Shown in pieces: positions 30,347-41,008 of a stretch of 64,000 nucleotides of DNA. The stretch lies in the NCBI GenBank assembly GCA_905221605.1, contig CAJNDS010002695.1, positions 78,501 to 142,500 of the forward strand, written 5' to 3'. The notes under the pieces are model-generated. The model did not search any database. It saw nothing but the letters and a program-made list of their open reading frames with translations, and had not been told where the DNA came from. Positions within the stretch are counted from its first letter, which is position 1. The number at the start of each line of letters is the position of its first letter. The DNA is from Symbiodinium natans (Eukaryota > Sar > Dinophyceae > Suessiales > Symbiodiniaceae). The position numbers and the translations under genes are program-made.

Positions 30347-31291
30347 TCAGGGATGTGCATCAATAGGGGCTCCGTTCTTGTAGCATTGGAATGTGATGGC
30401 TTCCTGCGACTCTGGCAACAGGGATTGGGATGGATTGGGCATGAAATCATGAGGCGTGAACTCAGTCTGGGTCCACCACCTTGCAAGTTGCAAGCTGCAA
30501 GTCCATCTTGATGCCATGGAATTTGGGGGCCTGCGCAAGGTGTCAGCCAGCAGCAGCAGCTGCTCCCCATCGACGGGGCTTCTGCATGCGGATTCTTGAG
30601 TCGGCGGCCAAGTCCATCGGACACCAAGTTTTGCAGATGAACGATTAACAGGTTGGATGATCGATATTCGCGGGCAGAGCGGGTGGGCAGATGAGGGGGG
30701 GATCATGTTGTATTGCAGTTGGGCGTAGCTGCCATCGTTGGAAGAGCTCGCAGAGCCAGCTAGCGGTGTTGCCACCTGCCCTTTGCCTTTGTGACACTCT
30801 GAACCTCGAAGTATCTCGGAATCTGCCCCACCAGCAGTAAGTCCAGGGGTCCCCTCCGCGAGGGACAGCCTTTCCAAAGAAATGCTTACATCTTCTGAAG
30901 GACTGGTCGGCTTCTTCCGGGAGAACGGCTCCACCGGTGCGAGAGCATTGCACTTCGCAGCAAGTCCAGGGCTGAAACACCTCGAGTTTGGGGGGAAAGG
31001 GGGGGGGGAGGGTTCGGACCTCGAGTCAAGGCCTAAAGTTGCTTTGTAGAGCCAGAAGATGTCAGAAGAGATCATGCGTCCTGGCATTCCATGCTGGAAT
31101 CGGCAGCCTTTCGGGCCTTGCCCTATGCCACCCCGAGAGATTGTAAGCACTGTATAGCTTCTGTGGACAAGCTTTGAACCGATGTTTGCAGCTCCAACTG
31201 CGACTCCGGGGCTAATCCTTGGATCTAAACAAACCCTCGGGGGAACCCCGAAGCTGGCGCCTTCTTGCTCTGGTGCTGAGGCGGCGGGCAC
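30347..31291 (-). CDS. 314-codon minus-strand frame, probably one exon
   Basis: The frame is open for 945 bases and ends CYKNGAPIDAHP at its stop. It begins after CTAG with a GTG codon, so it is more likely an exon following an AG acceptor than a complete gene. The middle is Ser/Gly-rich and disordered (SEDVSISLERLSLAEGTPG, GSASSSNDGSYAQLQYN). The C-terminal third looks folded (GEQLLLLADTLRRPPNSM, SLQLARWWTQTEFTPHDF, SQEAITFQCYKNG). No family is recognised. An open frame this long outside repeats is unlikely by chance. Confidence 0.52.
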   Translation of the reverse strand: MPAASAPEQEGASFGVPPRVCLDPRISPGVAVGAANIGSKLVHRSYTVLTISRGGIGQGPKGCRFQHGMPGRMISSDIFWLYKATLGLDSRSEPSPPPFPPNSRCFSPGLAAKCNALAPVEPFSRKKPTSPSEDVSISLERLSLAEGTPGLTAGGADSEILRGSECHKGKGQVATPLAGSASSSNDGSYAQLQYNMIPPSSAHPLCPRISIIQPVNRSSAKLGVRWTWPPTQESACRSPVDGEQLLLLADTLRRPPNSMASRWTCSLQLARWWTQTEFTPHDFMPNPSQSLLPESQEAITFQCYKNGAPIDAHP

Positions 31292-31651
31292 CTAGACGTC
31301 TGCCGCTACCTTCTCAGAACGGGCGTGGGGCGCCCGTCGGAGCACGGTAGACGGGACAGCAGACTACAAGGAGTACAAACACAAAGCCACGAAACACCCG
31401 GACCCACCTCCAGAACCCATAGTGCAACACAAGCCTGAAGCCCGACCCCTTCATCGCTCCAAACCAAGCCGCCAAGCCGGGACCTCGCATGGCTTGTTCT
31501 TAGCCCGGAAGGCATGTTGAATCACCCTAGAAAAGTCCCACAAAGCCCTTGGAACGCTGGAGTCCCATTCTTCAGCCCTTCTGTGGCCCTACACGGCTCT
31601 GAGCCCTAAAGTCCTAAACTTGCCATGAACTCTGACACCGAAACCGCTTCA

Positions 31652-32262
31652 GGTGAGTCCGGACCTGAAGGCAGACAAGGGCTTGTCGGCCTTTACGCTG
31701 GCGGTGCTGTGTCTCGGCTCGGGGGTTTACAAGCGGCTGAGGAGGTGAGGATGTGGGATTCAGACGGACTTTCAGGGCTGAGGGCGCCGGTTTTAGGGCA
31801 AGTCGTGGTTAGTATGGCGTGTGTGTAAGGTTGGGGCTTGAGGGTGGGGGGCCTCGATAGAACATTCAATGAAATGTTTCAGGGTCAGGCTCTGGGCCAC
31901 CAGGGCTCCATCCATCCTGCCAACGTGCATTGAGACCTTACTTGCCGAGAGCCAAGGTGTGGAGAATGCCTCGCTGCTTTAGTTGTCGCCTCAGGACTGA
32001 GATGATCCTTTCTGCCGATCTTTAGGTCTTCAGGACTGTTGAGCATGAGGGGCCGGCCAGCTTGAGTCTTTGCCAGACGGTGTAGTTCTAATTGGGGGGA
32101 GGTGCCGTTTTGGCGTCTCCTACAATCTACGGCACCCGAAATGAGGCCCCTTAAAACAGTGACCCGAAGCCGCAAAGTGGCGACCACGAGGTTCTGTTGC
32201 CGCTGTGCGCGCCCGCGAACCTGGAAGAGGCCCGAGCTCTGGGGAGCAGTGGGGGTCAGTGA
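31652..32262 (+). CDS. three probable exons, unknown product
   Basis: 31652-31745, after CTTCAG, reads VSPDLKADKGLSAFTLAVLC and then GSGVYKRLRR, a possible membrane helix with a basic end. 31883-31980, after TTTCAG, reads APSILPTCIETLLAESQGVE. About 32173-32262 reads DHEVLLPLCAPANLEEARAL before a GT. G-rich GGGTTTGAGGG-like DNA follows the first. The order suggests one + strand gene that continues to 33005. Confidence 0.42.
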
Positions 32263-32839
32263 ACCACGGAAGACTGAGGTACTCTGAAGTACCGTAAATC
32301 CCCCCTATGTATACCCTTTAAGAGATTATGTAGAATCCATGATGAACCCAACCTGAGCATCCCCTCTCTGTTCTTCATGAAACTGAGCCGCTGTTGAATC
32401 TCAAGCCTTGAGACCTGCAGGCGCTACCTGGAGAGCTTTGCTGGAGAGTAGGTGGGGCATTGTGGCATTGCGAGTAGTGACATCGGAGCTGGTTTTGCCT
32501 TGGTCCTTTTCGAGTGCGTTCGTCGTAGCAAGAGTTTCAGTGCAAGCCCCCCCTCCCCCCCGGGTAATTCACACGCCTTACAAGTAGCTGCATGCTGCTT
32601 TACAAAAAACTAAGGATCCCAAGCAGCGCAAGAATCCACAAGGCCTACAAAGCCCCACACAACTCCAGGCCTAGCTGGCGGCTCTACAGTTCTGCACCTG
32701 GTGGCAACTCTGGGTGGGACAAGAGTGGGCAACTCAGTCTTGTCGGTTCTTGACCCATCTGCTAAGAGTTTTAGGGTTTGAGGATATTGAAATTTCTTGC
32801 CCTCAAAGTTGTTCACAAGTGAGAAGCCTCTTGGGCTAG

Positions 32840-33005
32840 CGATTCTGAGCACCAGGAGCGGCTGCTCGAGCCCCTGCTCGAACGGTGTCCAGCGCTGCTG
32901 AATCGCGCGAACTGGGCGCAGGCAGTGCGGCAAGCCGAAGACATCAGCTTCACTGAAGATACCACGAGCTATGTAGGGCCCAAAGGGCCATGCGATGTGT
33001 CATGA
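32840..33005 (+). CDS. probable 3'-terminal exon, unknown product
   Basis: After GGGCTAG the frame reads DSEHQERLLEPLLERCPALL, NRANWAQAVRQAEDISFTED and then KGPCDVS with TGA at 33003-33005. Strongly helical and acidic. No family is recognised. It may end the gene suggested by 31652-32262. Confidence 0.5.
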
Positions 33006-33449
33006 CACTGAGGACATGCAAAGAAGCCCCTAGACTCCCAAGCACCCTGTGTGTTGCCCCAGGAAATTCCGGCCATGCTCGCTCCGGCAATGCCCCGGGC
33101 CCAGCTGATACGCTTTCACTGCCAGCCCTTCTGGGTATCGACTTGCGCCTTGCTCCAGTGGGGTTGAGGGTTTAGTAGGGTTTAGGGTTTTTTTAAAGTT
33201 CAGTATTACTCGTAGTGCACTATAGGGTTGGGTAAAATCGGGCTCGGCACGCACGATACTTCCAAACGTGCGGGCTCAGGGTTTACATGTAAGTATAAAT
33301 ATTAGGTACCCCCCCCCCAGTGACCTACCCTTTTTCGCCTTGTCTCAAGTCACAGCTGCACTGCAAGCAAACTCGGTGTGCAATAATTATAGCGTATTTC
33401 CTAGGGCGTAGACTAAAATACAACAAAAATCGCATGCACGGGACAGTAG

Positions 33450-33713
33450 AAAAACCAAAAATACCAAAACCAAAAAAACCAAAAAACCAAAACCAAAAAA
33501 ACCAAAAAAAACAAAAAAACCAAAACCAAAAAAACCAAAAACACCAAAAAAACCAATTTTCCGGGACTCTCAGGAAATTCCTATGAGGCTTCTCCAAGAG
33601 CCCCAGAAAATTGTTTTTTTTGGTATTTTTGGTTTTTTTGGTTTTGGTTTTTTTGGTTTTTTTGGTTTTGGTATTTTTGGTTTTTTGGTTTTGGTATTTT
33701 GGCTTTTTGGTTC
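33450..33713. repeat. giant hairpin of ACCAAAA repeats
   Basis: The left arm (33450-33561) is built of ACCAAAA / ACCAAAAAA units and the right arm (33604-33713) of the complementary TTTTGGT units, ending in paired TTTTCC/AGAAAA. The loop contains GGGACTCT and AGAGCCCC, which also pair. Total stem about 110 bp. Confidence 0.92.
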
Positions 33714-33739
33714 GCCTTCACGGTCACGAGGCAACAACT

Positions 33740-34432
33740 ACGCATTTTTAAGTGTGCTTATGTTAATTGTGCTTTTCAAAAATAGTATACAAGTGGTCTT
33801 TCTAGTGCTTCAGAACTTTTTGTTTCGTTATTATGTAAGTAGAGCCGCTAGTGTTTAGTGCATCTTTTGGTTGCACTCAAGTGTAGTAGACCTTATTCAG
33901 CCATTACTTGGTGCTCTGGTAGCTAAATTCGTATGGATAAGATTTGCCTGGTAAATGCGATTAATTATCTAGAAGCAGCATTTGCAATACTTGTCTTGAG
34001 AAAAAGCATTTATTGCTTAGAATTGTTTGCTTAAAAAGTGACTCCTACTCGTCCAGGGATACCCCAAAACCCTATAATCCAAACTTCACCAGAGATTCTC
34101 CTGAAAAGCTTGCGCTTTTGGATGTTTTTACGTATTTGTGAATTTGCTTGTGGTATGGCCTTCACTTTAGAAGTACTTTTCTAGGATTCTTGTGCATTTT
34201 TTAAGCCTGATTGTGCAAGTTGCGTTTTTCAAGCATAGTATATATGTGGTCTTTATTGAATACTTCAGACATCTTTGTTTCATCGTTATGTAAGTAGAAC
34301 CGATTTCCATTATTGTGCATTTTTAAGCTTGCTTATGCAAATTGTGCTTTTCAGACATAGTATACAAGTGGTCTTTAGTGAATACTTCAGCAATCTTTGT
34401 CTCATTGTTATGTAGGTAGAACCGTTTCCATT
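33740..34432. repeat. about 120-bp repeat family, three copies
   Basis: Copies near 33743-33848, 34190-34308 and 34312-34432 share GTGCATTTTTAAGC, TAGTATACAAGTGGTCTTT and TTATGTAAGTAGA in the same order. The last two are nearly adjacent. No coding potential. Confidence 0.85.
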
Positions 34433-34444
34433 TCCGCAAGTGTT

Positions 34445-35215
34445 TATTTCGTATTTGGTTGAGTATGGTCCTTTAAATAGTATTCACTTGAGTCAAATTG
34501 GGCTATTTGCTTAAGAATTCCTCTAGTAGTTAAATTCGCATAGAATGAATACTTCAAAAAAAATTGTTTCATGAATATGTAAACATAAGGTGTTTCATTT
34601 GACTTTGCAGATAGTATTTCAATAATACTTTGCCTGGTATAAACACAACTGTTTCAATGCATTAGTTGCTCAACAAAGCACTATTTGCCCTTTAAACCAC
34701 ACTTTGCCATATGTTGGTTGTATATGGTGCTTATTTCGTATTTTGGTTGAGTATGGTCCTTTAAATGGTATTCACTTGAGTCAAATTGGGCTATTTGCTT
34801 AATAATTACTCTAGTAGCTAAATTCGCATAAAATGATTATTTCAAAAATAAAAACGATTCATGAATATGTAAACATAAGGTATTTCAGTGGACTTTTCAG
34901 AGAGCATACTTTGCCTAGTACAAGCACAATTGTATAAATACAGTATTTGCACTTTAAACCCACACTTTGCCATATTTTGGTTGAGAATGGTGTCTATTTC
35001 GTATCTTGGTTGAGTATGCTCCCTTAAATGGTATTCACTCGAGTCAAATTGGGCTCTTTGCTTAATAATTACTCTAGTAGCTAAATTCGCATAGAACCAA
35101 GAAAAATGTTTCACTATTTGATTAATACTTTGCCTCGTACAAACACAATTGTATAAATAAATTAGTTGCTCAACAAAACATTAATTGCCCTTTAAAACGC
35201 ACAATTTGCATAGAA
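34445..35215. repeat. about 260-290-bp tandem repeat, three copies
   Basis: Units start at 34445, 34732 and 34995 with TATTTCGTATTTGGTTGA and share TCACTTGAGTCAAATTGGGC and GCTAAATTCGCATA. The third unit has an internal deletion. Divergence of several percent indicates an old array. Confidence 0.9.
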
Positions 35216-35457
35216 AAACACTGATCTAAACATCTAAAAACAGCATTGTCCGCTTCAGATTCAAAATGTAGATTCTTCCAAATGCTGGCTTATCGGGGTC
35301 TGTGAGGTGGGTGTCCCAGTAACTGTCCTTCATTACCCGGTGATTAACTACGCGACTTTTGGGCCTTCTTTGTTATTTTTTGTTAAAAAGGCCTAAAAAG
35401 GCCTAAAAAGGGTAGGTCGCTGGGGGGGGGGGGGGTAGCAAATATTAGTGTCTCTTA

Positions 35458-35585
35458 CTATGTATATGTATATGCATATGTATATGTATCTGTATATGTA
35501 TATGTACCCATACGTATATGTATGTATATGCATATGCATATGTATATGTGCATATATTTTTGTACATATGCATACATACTATTTA
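35458..35585. repeat. (TATATG)n microsatellite
   Basis: TATATGTATATGCATATG-type repeats, about 125 bases. Confidence 0.93.
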
Positions 35586-35943
35586 TAAGGGGTTCGCATT
35601 CGAATGTTCGGCCAATGTGTGGCTGAGGGGCTTAGGGCTGAGGGGCTTCGCCTTGAGCTTGTGGGGTTTGAGGGCTGCTTGGGGGGATGTAGGGTCTCGG
35701 CAGCATGCAAGACCCCTTCGTAGGGCACATGGTTAGGATGATTCTGTAGCAACCGAGCTGAAGAATCCGAATCACAAGGGGGAAACTTCGGTGAGTTGAA
35801 GGATGGCTACATGGGGATCAGAATTCTTGGGTCATCCTGCACCAAGTACAGCATAGTGTTTGGTGGCGGTAGCGGTATAGAATCTGCGCTGCGTAGGTGT
35901 GTTCATACACTGCACATTGTCGGAGCTGATCTGCTGCTGCGCC

Positions 35944-37047
35944 ATGCTTCATGTTTGGACCGCTTCAGGGAACGAGATTTTCACCAGGTCCTGGGAGGAT
36001 TTGCAGGAGATGACCGTGGAAGAGCTGAAGCACCACTTGAAGGAACAGTATGGCTTCCCCATATGCCTTCAGCAACTCCAACACGGCAGTATTCCATTGG
36101 TGGACCAGACCAGCTTGTGTCAGCTGTGTAAAGCCAGGGCCAAGACAGACGCCAGCCTTGATGTGCAGCTGGTGCTTCAAACTGCTCATGCTGTAGAGTC
36201 TGTAGAGGATCCAGCGGTGGAGGAGTGGGTAGATGCAGCTTTGGAAGGCCATCCTAAAGTAATCCGCGTGCTGATGCAAGCCGGTGTAGACAAAGACACG
36301 CAGGATACCTGTTATGGCCGCACAGCCCTTGCTTGTGCATCTGCCGAAGGCCACATGGATATCGTCCAATTGCTGCTGGAAGCCCGCGCAGACAAGAACA
36401 ACCGGGAGAGGGCGGAGAGGGGCGGCTATACTGCCTTAATGCATGCAGCTGAGAGAGGCCATATTGGGATTACGGAATTGCTGCTGGAAGCAGGAGCTGT
36501 CAGTCAGGCCGGGCGCGGTGCAGGTAGCGCCCTCCACTGCGCAGCTCTGCACGGTCACGCCGAGATTGTACGGTTGCTCCTAGAAGCACGAGCTGACAAG
36601 GATGAACAGGCCGGCGATGGCTCAACAGCCCTCACTTGTGCCTCTTTCCAAGGCCATGCTGAGATTGTGCATGTGCTTCTGGAAGCACGGGCAGAAGTAG
36701 ATGTCGAACAGCAGCTTATGGGTAACACAGCCCTTATGCATGCATCTGCGGCAGGTCATGTTGAGACGGTACGGTTGCTGCTAGATGCAGGCGCTCACAA
36801 GAACAAGCGGAGCAAAGGTTACCGCACAGCCCTCATGCACGCAGCTGACAAAGGCCAGATTGATGTTGTAAGATTGCTGCTCGAGGCGGGTGCTGACAGG
36901 GACTGGCGGGATGTTCATGGTTCCACCGCATTGATGTACGCATCCCGTAATGGCCACCTTGAGACTGCGTGCTTGCTGCAGCAGCAAGCCCGTTCAAAAC
37001 CTCGGCGAGCAAAGGCGATTGACACAGCACGCGCAGTCCGGTTGTAA
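35944..37047 (+). CDS. ankyrin-repeat protein, intronless
   Basis: ATG 35944 opens a 367-residue frame; upstream GTG at 35899 is in frame but less likely because MLHVWTASGNE is a typical start for a large dinoflagellate ankyrin family (recalled, not checked). Residues 1-60 resemble a divergent ubiquitin-like domain (TVEELKHHLKEQYGFP). From about residue 95 there are about eight ankyrin repeats, recognised by TALMHAAERGH, IVRLLLEARADK and similar. Ankyrin repeats bind other proteins; the partner is unknown. The C-terminal 20 residues are basic. There are no introns, in contrast to neighbouring genes, which suggests origin by retroposition. Confidence 0.87.
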   Translation: MLHVWTASGNEIFTRSWEDLQEMTVEELKHHLKEQYGFPICLQQLQHGSIPLVDQTSLCQLCKARAKTDASLDVQLVLQTAHAVESVEDPAVEEWVDAALEGHPKVIRVLMQAGVDKDTQDTCYGRTALACASAEGHMDIVQLLLEARADKNNRERAERGGYTALMHAAERGHIGITELLLEAGAVSQAGRGAGSALHCAALHGHAEIVRLLLEARADKDEQAGDGSTALTCASFQGHAEIVHVLLEARAEVDVEQQLMGNTALMHASAAGHVETVRLLLDAGAHKNKRSKGYRTALMHAADKGQIDVVRLLLEAGADRDWRDVHGSTALMYASRNGHLETACLLQQQARSKPRRAKAIDTARAVRL

Positions 37048-37700
37048 CAGCGGGCATTGATCTAAGAATTGCGTCGGAGGTTAGAAGTGCTGGAGCATTG
37101 TTAGGTATTGGCAAGGTCCAAGATTCCACGCTCATTGCACCAGTACCTGCAAGGCCAAGTTTCCCCAAATGCGAGGCTAGTATACCTTGAAAATAGGGGC
37201 TTGCGTTGGAGGTCGCACCCCTAAGACTCTCAGCCCCTAGAGCCCTGGAACCCTGAACCCTAACACAGCCCTAAAACCTTAAACCCCAGCTGCCCCCGAG
37301 CTGACTCTACAGGCCCTGGGACGTGTTTTTATAGATAAAATAAATCAAGTTTCAAAGCAAAGGGCCCTTGGGTTGAGCCGCTGGCTGTGGGAGATGCAGA
37401 GACACACCCGGGGGTTTAGGGTTTCTCTCAGCTCTCAACCACCTCCCAGACCTTCAAAGTGCCCACAGTGATTTTGTACAGAGAGGTGTATGTACGCTGT
37501 CATTTGGGGTCGTTGGGAGGTTTAACTAACTTTGAACCCGAAGCCCTTAAACTAAGACCCTACTATCCCCTGTCATGCCTAAGACACACGGCTCCTGCCC
37601 AATGTAGACGGTCTCTTCTTGGGCCAAGTTGTTCCCAAATTAGAGAAACCCTAAACCCTAAAACCCCAAACCCTAAACCCTTTTGGGGGAAGCCCGAAAC
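37048..37700. other. no gene seen; telomere-like CCCTAAA DNA
   Basis: Includes CCCTAAACCCTAAAACC at about 37648-37680 and similar degenerate stretches at 37220-37300, as expected for intron ends. Confidence 0.5.
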
Positions 37701-37719
37701 CTCAGCAAAAGCCCCCCCC

Positions 37720-37818
37720 CAGCTCAGGATGCGGCCCACCTTGCAGCCGAGATCGCTTCATGCCTTCGAAGCCCTTGGCGCAGCGGCCTCAGAGGTCTTG
37801 GCCCTCAAGGGCCTTTAG
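37720..37818 (+). CDS. probable exon, unknown product
   Basis: The frame reads AQDAAHLAAEIASCL, with CCCTAAA repeats before it and GTAGGGTAGGG after it. Another frame is open to 37818. Confidence 0.33.
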   Translation, partial: QLRMRPTLQPRSLHAFEALGAAASEVLALKGL

Positions 37819-38087
37819 CATGTAGGGTAGGGTACAGGGCCTAGAGTCCTAGAGGGGGGAGGGAGGGTTCAGTGTGTCCTCTTGCGGCTTGTTTGGGGCA
37901 TCGGGCTGCTTCGGTGATGTGAGGTTTTGGGGGGCTTCGAGTTCTCCAAGATCGTGGGAGGGTTTGTTGATTTAGTTCAAGGCGGGGCCAGGGACCGAGT
38001 CCGAGCGTCATGTTGGTATGCGAGATTCTGGAGCCTTGGGCTGCGTGAGGCACTGTGAATAGAATCCTTTCCTCTAAAGTGTCACCC

Positions 38088-38172
38088 AGGCTTGCCCAGA
38101 TGCTGCCAGCGAAGAGGAGAGGGTCAAGGTGGCCGTCGCAGCGGCTCGGAGCTCGGCATTTCTTGCACTTCC
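38088..38172 (+). CDS. probable exon, unknown product
   Basis: The frame reads ACPDAASEEERVKVAVAAAR, then SSAFLALP and a stop. Acidic-helical. Same strand as 38325-38550. Confidence 0.38.
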
Positions 38173-38324
38173 TTGAGGATCCTGAGGTTTAAAGGGGCGC
38201 AGGTAGGAAGGATTGTGTCTTCCTCATCCCCGAAGCCTCAGCTATCTTCTCACCTTGTCACCTGAAACCGTTCCCCTACAAAAACCCAAGAGAAACCATG
38301 CCTGCCATACCTCCACGTTAGAAG

Positions 38325-38550
38325 GTGCTCGGCGAAGATACCTCGGCCACTGCGGAGCAGCTCAAGGGGGAGATGTGCGCGTGCGGCCCAGATTCAAGTT
38401 CAGAGTCAAGGCGGAGCCGACCAATCATACCAAGACGAACCTGGGAATTTCCCGAATGCAAGACACTGAAGCCGGCTAAAGAAAGAGCTGGTGTCCAAGA
38501 CCCCGCACCAGCCCAGAAAGGAACCTTTGCTGAAAGACCCTTTTCAGGTC
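38325..38550 (+). CDS. probable exon, unknown product
   Basis: The frame reads LGEDTSATAEQLKGEMCACG, then SESRRSRPIIPRRTWEFPE and KERAGVQDPAPAQKGTFAE, continuously hydrophilic for about 75 codons. It likely follows the ACGTTAG acceptor at 38321. Confidence 0.45.
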
Positions 38551-39047
38551 GGCTGCTTTGATCTGTGGCTGAATTTGAATACGTGCTTGGCTCTGAGGTG
38601 ATCTGCATGGAAGGCCCCACAGATGGTGCAGGGGCCTCGATCTGCATGGGCGTTGGGGTGTTTAGGGTCCAAGGTCTTCTCAGTGGGGTTTAGGGTTCGA
38701 GTTCATTGAGAGTCTACGGAATGAAGAGCAGAGGCGGTTTAGGGTTGTAGATTCTTGATGGTTTGGTGTTTAGAGCTGCAGGGGATATAGGGAAAGTCGT
38801 GGGATTCATTGTCCCGACGCCCCTCAATGCTTTCAGTTCTGGTCTTGTGAGTTGTGGTTGACTGCTCGAGGCCTTCGCGCTCACGACATTCATCGGAAAT
38901 GCTATTTCGAATTTCAGCTTCACTAGTCTGCAGCTGCCAGCAATTCGAAGTCAAGAGTCCGCAAGTCGGCCTTGCGGGTAGTCTCGCCCACAATGTTCCC
39001 TACAGGGAGCTGACAGGAACTATCCAGGGCAAGTCCTGACTCGGAGC

Positions 39048-39251
39048 GTGGGAGTCCGAGGAAGGAACTTAGTGCTTCCTAGCCAAAGAGACATGATGTT
39101 TTTTCAAAGAGCTCAGCAGTTCAAGCACGCACAATCCCGACGTGTTCAAGATGATGGTCTTCTTCTGGCCATGCGACAAGAGGAGAACATGACCAAGGGA
39201 AGCCTGATCTTGCAGCAGCTGAACGAGATGAAGAGCAATAACACCAGATGA
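39048..39251 (+). CDS. probable exon, coiled-coil-like
   Basis: The frame reads MMFFQRAQQFKHAQSRRVQD, then LLLAMRQEENMTKGSLILQQ and LNEMKSNN before TGA. Rich in Gln, Arg and Glu, likely helical. The antisense frame of 94 codons is less convincing. Confidence 0.42.
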   Translation: MGVRGRNLVLPSQRDMMFFQRAQQFKHAQSRRVQDDGLLLAMRQEENMTKGSLILQQLNEMKSNNTR

Positions 39252-39302
39252 TGGACGAACTCTGAAGAGGGAGAGATCAAGAGGAACCGCTCGAGTTGAT
39301 GC

Positions 39303-39508
39303 GTGTCGTTGCCGTTCGGCACTCGTCTTGAAGACACGTTTAGATTTACACAAAGAGATCTATATACTCCCGGGAGGCCCTTCAGGCCCTTCCCCCTTCA
39401 TCAAAAGCTCCTCTCGAGCAAGTCCTCTGCAGATGACCGTCCAAGCACGTTGGATGCTGAGGCTGAGAGAGAAACAATGATTAAAAGGCTTTTCCTCCCT
39501 TGGCCAAG
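39303..39508 (+). CDS. possible exon, unknown product
   Basis: From about 39417 the frame reads KSSADDRPSTLDAEAERETM and then IKRLFLPW. It runs into the RING-like exon in another phase. Confidence 0.3.
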
Positions 39509-39692
39509 TGCATCCCCCTGACCAATTGCTTCAGTGGTGGCATGTGCTTGGAGTGCGTGAAGTTCGTGTTGAGGGGCTTCGCACCCGGAGATCCACCCCT
39601 TCTACCCTTGCAAACTTATAACCCCGGCCCCAAGGACACGCCCTTCACCCGGCTCTACTGCGGTCACTGCTTCCACAGAGGCTGCCCAGACC
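39509..39692 (+). CDS. RING-like zinc-binding exon
   Basis: After GGCCAAG the frame reads CIPLTNCFSGGMCLECVKF, then KDTPFTRLYCGHCFHRGC. The spacing of cysteines and the CGHxFHxxC core are those of RING-type zinc fingers, which recruit ubiquitin-conjugating enzymes in E3 ligases. The final zinc ligand pair would be in the next exon, which was not identified. Exons at 38088-39251 may be the same gene. Open frame continues to 40102 but loses protein character after about 39692. Confidence 0.55.
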
Positions 39693-39699
39693 CCAGTTT

Positions 39700-40590
39700 G
39701 TTTGGGTTAGGGGCCTGTCAAGCGTCAAGCCTTGTGATAACTTTTGAAAACAGCAGAAAGCACGGGGATGTGTCTGCCGTACGTTTTCGGCTCGGGCATC
39801 TGAAGCAAGAAGTCCGGACGACTTCTAAGCCTGGCTGGATGCCGTTTTTTGAATCTGACCTTCAAGCCACAGAGCACAATATCTTCAATCCCTTTCAACC
39901 CCTTCAGTCCCAAACCATCCTAAACCCAATCCCCCCCTCTAAATCCTCACAATTCGCTTACATTCGCTTACAACCCTATAGAACATTTAAACGCCTAAGC
40001 CTCGAAAAAGCTAGCTTCTTAAGCCCTCGTATTCTAGGGAAGATGAGGCCTTGGCGGCTGGAGGGCCGAAGGCCACAATGGCGCCTCCTGCGATGCACTT
40101 AGCCCGCGGGTTGTGTGTGGGAGGGGGGAGGGGGGGGGGCGGGGGGCGTTTTGAGTTTGAGGGCTCTGAGGGTTTGAGGGTGACGGCTTTAGGGTTTTAA
40201 GGCTGTAGGTGCTTTAGGTGCTTTAGGGCGAGGAGGCTTTGAGTCTTTTAGGGACTTTAGGGGTAGTTTCAGAGCTTGAGCATTTCAAGCCTTTAGGGTT
40301 TCTAGTGCTTTTTGGCGCGGTCTTTAGGATGTCAGAGTTTGAGGGCTTCAAGGTTTTAGGATGTCAGGTTTTAGGGCAAGATTTTCTTTATTTGATTGTG
40401 GTCCTGCTGTGGGCTTGATTGGCGTGACCCGTCAGCCGATCTTCGTAGCAGCGGGAGATTGAGAGACCGCTAGAACCAGCCCCAAACCCCTAAAATCCTG
40501 AATCCTTTTTTGCGTCAACTCTTGCTCTACTTCCTGAACCCTGAATGATGTGAGTCCTTGACCCCCTAAAACCCCACCTGAGCTCTAAGT
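39700..40590. other. no confident gene; intron-like repeats
   Basis: C-rich CCTAAACCC-like DNA at 39885-40000, a G run near 40122-40146, and G-rich TTTAGGG-like DNA to about 40380. Confidence 0.45.
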
Positions 40591-40887
40591 AAAGAAACCC
40601 ATGAGCGACGGAACCCATCACGAACCCCAAAAGCCCCGGCCTGCACTGCTATTCAGAAACTTAGGGGGGATGTGCTGTTCATCCATTGGTTGCCTTACTA
40701 TACCCCAAACCCAAAACCCTATAGGCTGGGGTTTCCTTGTTCTGGTACATATTTTAGAATTGAAGTTCCTGCAAAAACCGCAAGAACAGCAAGCAAGGCC
40801 CTGCTTGCCGTAAGCCGCTGCCCGAGCCGACAGCACGGGCGGAGGCGGCTGCCGATCTCAGGTTTTAGGGCGTGCTTGGAGGTTCAT

Positions 40888-40980
40888 GGTACTTATTGAC
40901 CATTTATAACTGTACTTCTAGCCCACTTAAGTGCCCCTTAAGTGCCCTAATATGGTTATAAGTAGTGGTTCATAAGTACC
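40888..40980. mobile_element. 93-bp palindromic MITE-like element
   Basis: GGTACTTATTGACCA at the left is matched by the complement of GTTCATAAGTACC at the right; TTATAAC and GTTATAA pair inside, and CACTTAAGTG sits at the centre. No coding sequence. Confidence 0.7.
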
Positions 40981-41008
40981 AGGATTCAGCAGGGGTATCG
41001 GTTTCCCA

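Larger units (their letters stand above)
33300..35270. other. AT-rich island
   Basis: About 2 kb with much lower GC than its surroundings, no CCCTAAA/TTTAGGG motifs and no protein-like frames. It contains a giant hairpin at its left side and two tandem repeat families. The sharp change in composition suggests a foreign, organellar or satellite origin. No homology could be named. Confidence 0.75.
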
